Part shown: positions 1-12,800 of the stretch, piece by piece
How positions within the stretch are numbered: position 1 is the stretch's first letter
Layout: each line of letters begins with the position of its first letter
Assembly: GCA_008828725.1 (NCBI GenBank)
Contig: MEHQ01002149.1
Location: 2,702-66,701, forward strand
Direction of reading: 5' to 3'
Length of the DNA: 64,000 nt
From: Saccharina japonica
Lineage: Eukaryota; Sar; Phaeophyceae; Laminariales; Laminariaceae
Position numbers and translations under genes: made by a program
The notes under the pieces: generated by a model
Database searches by the model: none
The model's input: the letters and a program-made list of their open reading frames with translations, nothing else
Told to the model about the DNA's origin: nothing

Positions 1-1585
1 AACAAAAACCCCCCCCCCCCCCACCCCCCCCCCCCCCCCCCCGTCCACCCACCCATCAACGCAAAAAAATCCAAACCATCAAGAGTGAGAAGGATGAACA
101 ATCACACAGACTAAAACCACCAACCAATCGTTCCGCCATAAGATGATCTACCGTCCCCTACCAAGCTCTTCAATTATCGCCATTATTTTCATCGTCGTCA
201 TCAATCAAAATCACCAATCATCTACACGTAAAATAGAGGAGAGATAATTATAGCAATAACTAAAATAGAAAAAGCTGTACTGGTATGTACCAAAACCACC
301 ACCACCACCACCGAAACCGACCAATCCCTCTCCCGAATCCTTATGGACCAATGCTGACCCCAACCTCCCCAGTAATTCATCCTCATCCCCACCACCACCA
401 CCACCACCATCATCTCCACATACATACGTACACCCAGTATCACGCGAAGACATACATACGATCCATCCATTCTCCATCCATCCCTCCATGCATCATCAAA
501 ATCCAAAGTTGGTGAAATATACTGGTAGAGCAAAAAAAAAAACAGAAAAACCGAAGCCCAACGCTTACTGCTGTGTTTTCAAATTTTGTTGTGAATGAAA
601 AAGACAACAACATCGAATGACACCCCCCCCCCCCCACCTTGTTAAAGAACAAGCACGCCAAAGGGCAAAGCCGCACCGATCCAATCAACCATAGTTGATC
701 CCACGAACCCACCAATCATCAACGACCACTTTTTTTTCGTCAACCACTTTTTCCGTGAGAATGGACGACGAAAAATACGTGACCCATCGTAGTGGTACGA
801 GCAGTACGAATAGTATGTAATGGATGCGAGCCACCCCTCATACATACAATGTACTACGTCCAGTAACGTACCAAAAAATACTAAATTGAAGCAAAAACAC
901 AAAAAAAGAAACACCACACACAAAAATATCACCAAATAAATAGCAAAAATGAAGGAAAAAAACGAAGAAAAAACAAGCAAGAAAAAAAGTAACCAACTTA
1001 ACCTCGAGAGATACAACCAAATCTTGGGGGACGACAATAAAAAAAATCAACGCTATGATACTTGCGTTGACGTTGTGTATGATATAATATGTACGTACGT
1101 ACGCTTGAATATGTATGCACGTACTTTTTCAACCCATCTCAAAAACCCAGCGAAAAAAAAAAAAATAGCAACAAGAGAGGGAGAAAAAGAGAACATACAC
1201 ACCAACACACAGGGAAAAAAAAGGAAACGGAAAAAACGACCGAAAAACAATTGCCCGAGAGGGAAAAACAAACAAAAATAATAACGAGAGGACAAGGGAA
1301 AAACAAAAACAAAAGTTAGGGGGGGGGGGGGGGGGGGGGAAAACAAACCCAGGAAAAAGAAAAGAAAAGACAGAAAACATTATTGTTATCTTGTGCGTCA
1401 ACCGCACCAACATTTATGTAAACTAAACCCATCAACTAAAAACGTCTGCCTCCCTGGTTTTACTTCTGCCCACAAGCACGCATTTTCAAGCAAGCACGAG
1501 CGAGCGAGATCGCATACAATGAACCTAACCAATCTTTGGATCAATTTCTCGCAACGCTCCTCTTGCCCCCTTCCCGTTCATTTTG

Positions 1586-1622
1586 CCATCCCATCCCATC
1601 CCATCCCATCCCATCCCATCCC
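1586..1622. repeat. (CCCAT)n microsatellite
   Basis: Seven or so head-to-tail copies of the pentamer CCCAT/CCATC, nearly perfect. It lies in the gene-free 5' part of the window. The same pentamer appears more loosely near 5768-5820, mixed with CCCAA and CCCGA. Confidence 0.9.
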
Positions 1623-3077
1623 GTCCACCGTGCGTTTTGCTGAATTTTTCGTATGAATGAACCTTTTACCCCTCTCCCTCCGACACTCTATTGCGCAACA
1701 GCCACACCTTAGTGATGGCACACTCCCCAAAAAACATAGCAAAACCCTGAGCCTCTCTCTCTCTCCCCCGCCCGCACGCGTCAATATCCGGTCAGGAAAA
1801 CAACCACAAAGTTTTTTTTTCACGACTGGCGTTCATCCTGCACCGTCCGCAGTACGAAAAGGAAAATAACGGGGGAAAACAAAAAAAACATTGGCCGCTG
1901 CTGGAGGGGGGGGGGGGGGGGGGCGTGGCGATTCGACCCGACTCGCCGTTTCCAAATCGACTCCGATCGTGCATAGAAAATACTGAAATGATGCCCGTTC
2001 GTTGCACGTTGCACGCATGACATGCACAACCCAACCCCTAAGCCCCCACACCAACCCAACCGGCCTTGTCTGCTCTTCGTCTTATTCTCCATTTCCTCTT
2101 CGTGGCTTTTGCTTCTGTCGACCCGCGTCTCCCCCCCCCCCCTCCCCCCCCACCCCACCCCCCCCCCCGGTCCCTCCCTCCCTCGTCGAGAAAAGACAGG
2201 GGTTGGCACGAGGAGGAGGAGGAGGATGAGCAAAGAGGGCCAGGAGATCATCGACAACAACTACAACAGCAACAACAACAACCACAACAACTAACAACAA
2301 CAGAAGAGGATAAGCCTAATATTAGCAGAAGGAGCAAACTCGGCTCGCTGCCACAACCTCGCCCGCCCGCCCCACCCGTCCATCCTTGTCGAGCGACAGA
2401 CGGGATACAAAAGAGGGGGGTGCTGCTTTTTTTTTTCGCCGGCAAAAACGCCTGCCTGCCTGTTCCGCTTCGAGCGAGCGAGCGAGCAAGCGAGCGAGCT
2501 AACAAGACCCCAACAAAACTAAGGCGCAACAAAAAAAACCCTACAAGACTACAACCATCACCACCATCACCACCACCACCACCACCACCACCATGCGCAC
2601 TTTTGCGTGCGGGAGTGAGTGCTATGTATGTCACCGTGGAACAAAACCACGCGAGGTGCGTACGTACCGCCCATCCCCGAAGCAATTCAACTATCCGGGC
2701 CCATGTCATGACCCCCGTACAAAATGCACCCAGTTTTATACCTCTAAGAAAGCGGAAGCGAGCACGGTAGGTCACACGCCACGCTACGCTAGGCAAACCT
2801 ATAATAGGGCGTACTAGCCGTATCAGCCATAGCGTGGCCTCAGCTTTTGCCGTAGCCTAGCCAAAGCGTTGCCACAGCATAGAAGCCTAGCGCTAACCCA
2901 GCCTTTTCCTTCCGAGCACGAAACCTTTCTCGAAGCAATCGACGAGGTGATCACTAATGCTTATCGCGTTTCGTTTCGACACACAATAAATCGAGCCCCA
3001 CTCTAGACCACCCCCAAAAAACCATACCCGGAATCAATAAAGAGCACAGAACAGACGCTACAAGCCGGGCGGGCACA

Positions 3078-3168
3078 CACCCGAACCGAACCGATGCGAA
3101 CCGACCCGAATCGCACACAACAGAACGATCAATCGGTCCGAACTAATCCGAACCGATCCGAACCCGGG
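3078..3168. repeat. Degenerate (CCGAA)n microsatellite
   Basis: A run of imperfect pentamers of the type CCGAA/CCGAT/GCGAA, interrupted near 3115-3135. It is simple repeat sequence with no coding significance that I can see. Confidence 0.75.
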
Positions 3169-5767
3169 GAAAGCGCAACTCTTGGCAAATGCGCACCCCC
3201 CTTCCCCACAGACAAAACCACATTCACTTTTGACTGCAAATCTCCACGAAGCACAACATGGCAAAAAATCCACGAAACAACAAAAAAACCGACCTTTCCA
3301 CTCCCCCCCTACCGCTACCCACCCGACAGTGCCTTGGAACGTACCTGGTATATAGGTACGGTGAACATCAACACACTATTCCAACGCCATGGACGAGAAA
3401 CAGAAAAAAACCTACCAAGTACAAGTCTATTTTCGTTGGTCGGTATCATCCCGGAACGCCACAGGAAAAGAGGGCCAGAAATTAAGAAAGAAAAAAAAAG
3501 ACAAAAACGAATAATAAAAAAAAACAAAAACTGGGCAAACAAATATCGAAACAATTTAAGAAAAGAAAAGAAAAACAAAAAAGGTACAAGACATACAAAA
3601 AAACAAGGGACCGATCAAAAGAAGAAAGAAAAGGGAAAAAAAACGGGCCCGCTAGCGGAACCAGAACCAAAAATCGAACAGAAACCAGGTCATACCAAAC
3701 CAAAACCAGATAACATCCTGATTTAACAAAACCACGGACACACCGTTCATCATATTCATCCCATCAAATAAAACTAAATAAAACTGAACCAAAAGAGGGG
3801 AGCATGCCTGCGGAAGCTTCGACCTTTCCTCCCCCCCTCCCCGCCCCCTGGACCATAATCGACCCCTCCCCTCGCCCTTAAAGGCCCTCATTCGACCGGA
3901 CGAGGAAAAAGAGAGAAGGTAGGAGTTGGAGTGATACGAGGGCATGTTTCAATCGAACAAAAGACGAGAGAAAAAAAAAAAGTGGACCTATCATACTCCA
4001 GAGGCAACAAACAAAGCCGCCCACGGGCGGCGTAATACACAAGCCTCCTTCGCAGGGCCCGGCCCCTCTACCCAATGGGCCGCCCGCCACACCTACCCCC
4101 CCCCCCAACCAATACCGCCTTCGCCACATATCTTAGTGCGATCGAATAGAATACTGGCGCCGAAACACATATCAATAGTGCGATCGAATCGATACTGACG
4201 CCAAAACCCATCAAAAAGTTCGGCCGGAAACTGAAAAAAAAGAAAAACAAACACAAATAAAAGCAAAAAGCAATAAGCCACCGGGAAAACGCGCCGCGCC
4301 GCGGCTCGGCTCGGCTCGGCCCGGCGAGCCTGCTTTTTCCCGAATCAATCGATAAAGCCTTTCCGGTCTCTCTCATCCATACTGATAGATAACGGTCGGA
4401 GGCGAAGCCGCCGCCGCACCGTCTACGCAGAGACGAATCGTCGCGACCCTCACTGGCTCACCCACCCAATCTCACGAAATCCCCCTTCGCCCGGCCGGGT
4501 AATATTGTTTTGTACCATATTGTACCCCCCGACCTATTATATTTTGACTCCCCACTACGCACACGCCTCGTGGAAACCCATTGGCTCCTCCAAGCCTGCT
4601 TACCTACCCTTCTACCTATACCTGCGCTCACGCGTTTGCAGAAACGCGCGCGCGTATGCGCGTGCATGTATATTCACACGCGCCAATCCTCACGAGGAAT
4701 ACAAATGTTATCCCTCCCTCCCTCCCTCCCTTCCCTCCCTCCCTTCCCTCTCTCTCTCTCTCCCCTCCCCCCCTACCCTACCCAAGTCACACACTGCGGG
4801 TAAAAAAGCCAAGCCACGCGGTCAGATTTAGTTCGACGCACGCGGCATTTTTTATGGTTGGCTTTTTTATTTGTCGGCCGGCCGCAAAAAAAAAAAAAAA
4901 GGAGAAAACAAAAAGGAAAACAAAAAAAACAAAGAGAGGAGGAAACATGGGGAAGACAAAAGCTCGGTACTATCCCTTCCCTCCCTCTTCCGTACCGCAC
5001 GTGCCTTTAACGCGCGGTCATTCGCTCTCAAAAGGGAGACTTGGCCTTTAAATGCGGCCGCAGCAAGTCATTTCACGCCGGGCACAACATATCATCCCCT
5101 CCCCTCCCTCCCCCTGCCAAAAAAAGCCACCTAATAAATATATCCCCTATCGCCCTCGTCGGGGGTCAAGCACCCACGCCTGCCCCTAGTCGCACGGAAA
5201 AAGCAGGGGGAGTGGGGGGGGGGTGGCTTCAGGGCGACCAAAGGCTAGCCCGGCACGGCCACAATCATGAAACTGAAAACAAGGACGATAAAACACATCG
5301 ATGATAATATTGTTGCCGACACGCGGAAGCGAAGGACGGTCCCGCGGTATATTTAAACGGAAGCCTCTGGGGAACAAAATACACGGCTGGACGAAGAAAA
5401 ACATCGACCCCATATCCCCATCCACTCCCTCCCTCCCTTTTCCTCCCTTCGCTGCCTCTTACTTCCTAATTCCCGTCCAACAAAAAACAACACACGGAAA
5501 AAAAAAGAGGACGGAACCTTGGACGGCGGAGGGAGTCTCTTCACCCGCAAAAAAACGACACAAAAAACTTTCGGCACTTGCGTGCTCCTTCTCCCGAGCT
5601 TTCTCCGAGCTAACGGCCGGTGCACACAAGCAACGCGTCCAGATTAATTATGCCCCGTCCGAACGCTTGTCGCGGGCCCTAAGCCTCGCAACAAATCTTC
5701 CCCAAAAAAACAAAACAAAACGAAACAAAAAGACAAAGAAAGAGAGAGAACCGTATCATTCAATCAC

Positions 5768-5822
5768 ACCATCCCAACCCAACCCAACCCATCCCGACCC
5801 GACCCAACCCGACCTAACGCAC
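5768..5822. repeat. Degenerate (CCCAA)n/(CCCGA)n microsatellite
   Basis: About eleven imperfect pentamers alternating CCCAA, CCCAT and CCCGA. It is simple repeat sequence in the gene-free stretch downstream of the minus-strand gene. Confidence 0.75.
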
Positions 5823-6172
5823 CAAACCGTACAACACACTTTTGCGGAACAGCCGCCCTCCAAGCCCGCGCGTTTCAAGCACGGAGCTTCGCATTAATCT
5901 ACCCCATCCCCCCCCNCCCCCCCTACCTCCAATCATTGGAACACCTGTCTACCCCTCCACAATAAAAACAAGGCCGCTGGGCGCGTACAGCAGTAGTCGC
6001 ACCTTCTAGTTCTCCCACCGCACCCAGCTCGCCAACCTACCCAAACACCGTACCGTATTATATACCACGACGACGACCACTGCCGCCGCCGCCACACGCC
6101 GTTTTCGCGCCGCTCTCCATAGCTCCCGCGCCTAGCGTCAGAGCTTACAGCTCTCAGGGCAGGAGGTCCCCA

Positions 6173-6853
6173 TCACAACCCTTGCGAAAACGGAGTGTCC
6201 GGCCCATTGTTGCCGCCGACCCCGTTGCCCTCAGGCGGGGCCTGCTTGTGCTTCAGCCACTCCCTCGACCGCTTCTGGATGAGCAGGAGGGCGCTCGTCT
6301 CTCGCGCCAGGGCCTGGAACCTGCCCTTCCGGGCGAGCATCACCCGCGCAGCGGCCTGCAAAGCCTTCGCCGCTCTCTCCTCTCGCGTGGCCCTTTCCTT
6401 GGCGATGCCACCCCCGGCTACGAGGGTAAGCGCGACCACGCCGCCGCCACCGCCGCCGCCGCCGCTACAGCCGCCGCTACCGTTGCCGCCGCCGCTGCTG
6501 CCGACGCTCCCACCGCCTCCGCCACCTCCGCCGCACGTGTCGCTGTTGCTCTCCACCTCGCTCGTGTCGCGGGCGCTGTTGTACGCGTCGCTGGCGTCGT
6601 CCATGGGCTCCGGGCCGCCGTCCGTGATAAGGCCGACCTTGTTACCGTTACCGTTGGAGTTGTTACCGTTGACGATGTTACCGTTGGAGTTGTTACCGTT
6701 GGCATTGTTACCGTTGGCGATGTTACCGTTGGAGTTGTTACCGTTGGCGGAGGACGGTCCCATGCCGGGGAGAGATGAGATGCGGGGCAAGGACGACGGC
6801 CGCCCGAGCGAGGCTTCTCCCTGGCGCTGTTTCTGCCGCTCTCGCCACGCAAC
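6173..6853 (-). CDS. CAMTA-like last exon: C-terminal IQ motifs and stop codon
   Basis: The acceptor CTGGCACAG adds VAWRERQKQRQ, completing the IQ-like motif started in the previous exon. An Asn/Gly minisatellite tract follows, then an acidic segment and a Gly run. The C-terminal helix contains LQAAARVMLARKGRF and IQKRSREWLKHK, two further IQ-like motifs. The frame ends SQGL and TGA at 6173-6175. In CAMTAs such C-terminal IQ motifs bind calmodulin. Confidence 0.85.
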   Translation of the reverse strand, partial: VAWRERQKQRQGEASLGRPSSLPRISSLPGMGPSSANGNNSNGNIANGNNANGNNSNGNIVNGNNSNGNGNKVGLITDGGPEPMDDASDAYNSARDTSEVESNSDTCGGGGGGGGSVGSSGGGNGSGGCSGGGGGGGGVVALTLVAGGGIAKERATREERAAKALQAAARVMLARKGRFQALARETSALLLIQKRSREWLKHKQAPPEGNGVGGNNGPDTPFSQGL

Positions 6854-9800
6854 CTGTGCCAGTAGGGTAAGGGTAGGGTAGCAGAGGGGAGAGAAAGGGA
6901 AGGGAGGGGGAGGGGAGGGGGGGGGGGGCAGGGGGTAGGGCAAGGGAGGGGGGGGGGTAGGGCGATGGGGAGGGCAGAGAGGAGGCGGTGTGAGTGATCC
7001 ACTTGATCAACAAAACAAGGGGTGACAGCGGAGAGAGGGCAGAGTGCGAACGCCTAAACCGCCAAGTTTAAAAGCAAAAAAAGGCAGACTGAAATTTACG
7101 TAGGCAGGGTGTGCGCACATACAGGCCACGCTCGTATATGTGTACAAGGGGGTGCTTCCACCTAAAGAACAGGGGGGGTAGAGGGCACATAGATGCGATA
7201 GATGCATGCGCCACCACAAAAAATCGCGTACGCATCCATCCTGCATGAAGGCATACAAAACCCATAAGTACGCGCGATGGAAGTATCACACTTAGCTTGC
7301 AGAGATGAGTTTCGACGAAATCCTCCATCTCACAGCTGTTTTTTCAAATTTTATAAATTCACTTCGTATAATGAAGGAACACGATATGACGGAATTAATG
7401 GACGAATATATGCAGAACGAAGAAAACAGCAGTAGTGAATGGACGAATTAATGAAACGGCACACCAGCCCATCCGCCGCTTCACCAGCCCGACTCCACTG
7501 ACCAACTTCCAGCGTGTTACCACTGGCTAAAATTCATGGAATTGAGCTATAAATAACGTGGCCACATCATCATGCCCACCACATGGAGTGCTATACTGGG
7601 ATGACAAAATATCAGGTACCTTGGTTTAGAAGACAGGACACATGCTCGAATTGACGAGGGCCTTTTTACAACTTGCACCCCACAAACTGGGAACAAAATA
7701 AGTTGGAAACTAGACTTGGGGAGAACTTTTCAGTACGAATATTATATATATACTTCGAGTATATACCTACTAATAGCGAGTTTAACCAGACACCCGTAAT
7801 AGTTTTGACTATTGGTCAAATGTTAATATGATTAATACCAGCAGAGAAAACAGAATTCAGGTCGTGATACTTTCTTACCAAATCTCCAAAGAAACAAAAC
7901 CACCTGGTATTATACTAAACTGGACGAAAATTAGAGGAACCTTGGTATATGAATGAATACCAACTTCAAACGATCGGTACATTTCCGCCCGGAGTAGAAT
8001 CTAGAAGCACGAGAGAGATAGCCAACCAGATAATCAAGAAATTGACGATAAAACAGACCTACGTACCGGTACCAGGTATCACCAAACACCAAACAGACCA
8101 AGCACGAGGCAAACGACCAATTAGACGACAGGACAGAACTTACGATTTTACGTAAGCAAAGTGCCTCGTCTTGTCGGGCACGTAAATATGAACCGGTCGA
8201 AATCAGAAAAAAAATAAAATCAGCCATCGTCTCTACCCGCCGGAATCAATCATAATATTCGTGTTCCGATAAGTGAGAAGTCGATAATCACAACATCAGT
8301 GAAATGCCATCAAACCGACTAATCAAATCGTAATTAATTTAATGAAGTGATAACAAATAATTTCCCACGAATCACGTATCATCTATATATATCCGAAAGG
8401 AGATCGAGGAAAAACTCGCCCGCGCAATGCTCGAACTCAAAACGAGTCTATAACACACCTTGCTCGAACTCAAAACTAGTCTATAACACACCTTGGACAT
8501 GTAGCTCTGACTCTGCTGCAATGCGCTATCACGTGCTGGTCACAACTACGCTCTGAACCAGGTGTGTACCGAGGGCCACGATTCATACTACGATGTATCG
8601 CTGCATTCATCTGATTGGCTAAACTTCTTACGTACGTACAAAACTCACATTCTCTCATTCTTCCGAGAATATTCTGCTTATGAAAATACGAAAAAACTTA
8701 TATACCATGTAATATACAAAAACCAGGGCATGATATTACACCGTTATAATCACTGTATTGATTGATTTCATTAATCACGTATATTACGAGTATCATCGAT
8801 CAACAATATATGTTTATCTATGAAACATAAAGTCAGCAGCTATCAATACGGGTAGTCTAGACTATTAATAATCGTACATACACATGATATCATACTCGTA
8901 TATAGCATGATCAATGGACTGAATAACTAAATTATCTATGAATCACATATGGGATATATGAGAGCGCCAATTAATAGTAGCGTGGGTAGGCACAATTCGA
9001 TGCGAGTCGACGAGGGAAGAAAAGGCTGAAGTCTTCTCGCGATAAAAATACAAGGCAAGAACCGTAGTGGGGGAGGAGGGAGAGGAGCCTACTTTGTGAC
9101 CCCGGATCTGAGTTACGACTAGGGAGGAGAGAGAAAGGAAGGGCGAACATAATAAATGGGATGGAAAAAAAAAAAAAAAAAAAAAAAAAATCATTACCAT
9201 CGATCGACACTATTACGGTGGACCACAGTAAACACTGTTAATAGTAAAATAATCAAATATTGTTAGTAAAAATAGATAAATATATAGGTTTTTGTTTGTA
9301 CCGTAGGTTCTATTTACATATATGGTCCCCCGTAATATTTGCCTCTGAAAAAACAAATACAGCACAAAAAAAAAAACGTAGTCTAGACTACCGCAGACCC
9401 AGCAGTACGTCAATACCTGGTGTATATCATAGCGATCACTAGTTCATGTTCATATGGGGCATCGGAGGGAAAACATGGGAAACATAAACGACGATTAATA
9501 GCATCGGCCACGAGAAGAATGCTGGCTGGGGGGGAGAGGGGGTGCGTCAGCAGCGCAGCGTAAGGAGCGATTGTTTTTCAAGACACGACAACTGCGCAAG
9601 CACAACACTGGTCCAGCTATTACTAAACGTTCTTCTTCCTATCTATCTACTCGTGCAGACGGCGGCTGACATGCTCACACTTTTATTTGTTGAAAAAACG
9701 CGATTCACCGGGTTTCAAAAGGAAAAAAAAAGGGACCAACACAACATGCCGTGTCGAACGCACCAAACGTGCCACACGATTTTATTTCTTTGTTAGTATG

Positions 9801-12800
9801 TTCATACCAGGCAAACGACTGTATAATACGTACACGGGTGTATGTATCCCCTACGAAGCAAAAAAACAGACGAAAACATAGGTGCAAGCGGGATGAGCGA
9901 AGAAAAACCTGCACCTCCGAGGAGCGTAGGAAAAATTTAAAATAAAATAAAATAAAATGAACTAAAATAAAACGACAACTCAGCCGTGATACATCGAGAA
10001 TCCCGTCGAACCTCGTCTCTTTGGAAGCTGCGCGCGACATTTCGATCTCGCGTGCTTACATACGCATGGGGTGTGTATGACCTTTACTCTTTGAAGGGCA
10101 TAGGGCGGTGACTAACATACCCTAGGTGATATTATAGTACCTGGGTCAACAGGGTGATTTTACAACAGGTGGTCAACCTACCACAATCAGGATTTTATCA
10201 TTTGCACTAATTGTATGCCTGGTTAAGCACTACGAGTATAAACAAATATAAACATTCACCGAACAAGATGTCGGCTAATCAGAGTGGAGAAAGCGGAATG
10301 CACGGAGATGGAGCGGGCGGGCGTGGTTGAATCTAGAACCTCCAATCCTGACGCAGGAGATATCACACGACGAGCATATATATACAAAGAAAAACCGGCC
10401 CATGTAACCAAAAAGATCTCAAGGCCATCGGAAACCGATGAAAATAAACAATAAAGTTGAACAACAAAACGAATCATTCCCAGACCACAAAATATCAAAA
10501 CCTCAGAATCCGAATACATGTCCTAAATATCACAATCATCGTCTCCTGGAGGATCACGTCATACCAAGTATGGCATCACAACCCGCACAACAAAAACCGT
10601 ACCAATCCGACCCGCGAAAATAATCCCCGCCCAAGTGTTAACATCAGAGTCGAAGTGTTGCTTATATTACCGGACAGAGTGGTAGCCGTGTCGGGACTTG
10701 AGAGGCGAAAGGAGGTGCCGAGGACAAGTATTAGCACATCACATGCAGCGGACACACGCACCGCACCGCACCGACACGTGGCGCTTGCTCGCGATCCATT
10801 TACTGTCACCTATATGTAGTACCGGAGTATATACATCGCTCGAAAGCATGATGAAAAATAAAATAAAATAAATTGTGCTCGAACTTCTCATGTCTCACCC
10901 TCACCCAAAAGAGTATCCTTAAATAGGACGGTAGACAGTAGGTTCTTAAATAGTACGGTAGACAGTAGGTGACGCGAAGGCTATCATAGCGTTGTTACGT
11001 CAACACCATGGTTTGATTAGAAGGCCCGTACTCGTAAGTACTTTAGGTAGGCTACTTAAAGACAACAGCAGACGCACGCTACCGCATAGGGACCTCACCC
11101 GCAATTTTCTCAGGCTCTTCGCTTGACGGCCTCTACAATGAATATTGACCCGGGACCATAGTAAATAGGCCCCCTACGGTACACCCAAAAACCTCTATAT
11201 TTCCCTATTTTTACTAACAATAGTTGGTCCTATTTACGATGGTCCCCCGCAATATTAATTACATCTCATCCAAAAACTGCCTGTACGAATAAAATGCACA
11301 CTTAACCTAATGACCTATTCCATGGCCTAGACCTGCAACGAAAATGACTGCAAATAATAAAAAAAGCCATGCTAGGTATTAAGCTCCTCACAGTTTTTGG
11401 CCAAAATGCACCATGTACCCCTTACAATTGTAGAACGCGGTCGGTTCAAGCAAAACCACACCTGCGAACGCTCCTCGTGCTGAAGGGTGAGTTTCTGCGC
11501 TTTTTCCATTTGTTCTTATCTGTGAACCCTTTTTTTTTGTGTGTGATACAATTTTTTCTCGTTACGTTTTTGGGGGTCTAAAAGGGTTAATAAGAAGCAT
11601 CACCGCCTGAATAGACTAAAACACAAATCCCAAAACTCCGGAGAGCATGATCACCTGCAGATCAGACCAGATCACATGAACCTGAAAAAAAAAGAGGAAA
11701 ATCCGCAAATATTACGAACGTCAAATCTCAAAAGGTCACAAATATCAAGGTATTACGAACAAACATCAAAACTGGTGTTTACGTGAAAAACAAAATCGCA
11801 AAAAACAAAAAAACAATATTTATATTAAACTTCCCCGTCAACACTACGAGTAAAAAAAAAAAAAAAACAACAACAAACATATCACGTAGGAAAACAATCA
11901 CCTGCAGAGTTCGGGCTGCCTTTCGGAGGCTCTTGTAGTTGCACCGCAGAATCCAGGCCCTGACGTTCTGCTGGATCACCTTCACCTCGTCCTCCAAATC
12001 GCTCAGGTCCGAAGGTCCCATCATCGACATGATCGCTCGGAGGTCATTCTCTCGCCACCCCCTCTTCTCCCCACCCGCGAGAACCTTCGACATGCCGGCA
12101 TGCTGCGCTCGCACGTTCCCACAATCACATTTAGCAGGCGGAGAGGGAAAGGGGAGAGGGGGGGGGGAGGGGGGTCAGCAGGGTGTATTTACGACATGGT
12201 TCAGGTTCGATACAAATGGATCACCGTATATCCCCTCACCCGACCCTTCCACCCCCACCCCCTCCCTCCGGACCACGCACGCCTCTGCCTCGCTCGAAAC
12301 CCTCCACTTATTTCTCGTGCCCCTCACGACTGACATCGACACTAAAATCAACATGATTCACTTTATATATATATAACACCGCTTCCGAGGGTCAATCCCA
12401 TAGCGTAAGGTACTACCGCAAGGCGAGCGGCGGAGACTCGACTTTTTATTTTCCATCGGCAAAAAAAAACAAAAAAAAAACACGCACACACACTCCAAGC
12501 CACCCCAACCCCCCCCTTTTACCCGGCTGGATATGATCGGCAGAAACTAAGTAAGTGCTCAACAACGACACCACTTCTGCTTGAAAAAACAAAGTAAAAC
12601 ACAATAAAATGACACCCCATCACCTCGTAGTACTTTTGATGGTTTGTTCTTGTATACCTGGTATACTTCGTGTGAGTTTTATTTTTTTTAACATTTTGTA
12701 GGAATTGGGGGGGGAGGCAACGACTGGGTAACCTGTCACGTGGTAGGCACCCCACGACGACAACACAGCCCAAACGTCTTTATAGGAGGAGACCGCCGTT

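Larger units (their letters stand above)
1..6172. other. Intergenic, low-complexity region downstream of the CAMTA-like gene
   Basis: I see no supportable gene here. The stretch is dominated by C-runs, A-rich segments, CT-rich tracts and short microsatellites. Open frames up to about 230 codons exist near 2066-2770, but they are His/Pro/Arg/Gln homopolymer translations with no recognisable domain and no convincing splice context. The 3' UTR of the minus-strand gene must begin just below 6173, but I could not identify a clear polyadenylation signal. One ambiguous base (n) sits inside a C-run at 5916, so the local base count is uncertain. Confidence 0.6.
6854..11901 (-). other. Intron of the CAMTA-like gene (about 5 kb)
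   Basis: Between the last two exons. It contains a GA-rich tract (6870-6985), an AT-rich stretch (7330-8950) with no recognised gene, one SINE-like copy, two inverted-repeat elements (9211-9338 and 11141-11256) and small tandem duplications. I see no transposase, reverse transcriptase or RNA gene in it. Confidence 0.7.

Noticed and set aside
2066-2770. 234-codon plus-strand open frame
   Set aside because: His/Pro/Gln/Arg homopolymer composition from CT- and CAA-rich repeats; no domain, no splice or start context.
5916-5916. Ambiguous base n inside a C-run
   Set aside because: A sequencing or assembly ambiguity, not a biological feature. Other G/C runs (for example 42390-42410 and 46887-46916) may also have uncertain length.
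6182-6881. Long plus-strand frames of about 200 codons
   Set aside because: They lie opposite the last CAMTA-like exon, and GC-rich codons on the minus strand keep the other strand open. The minus frame carries the IQ motifs.
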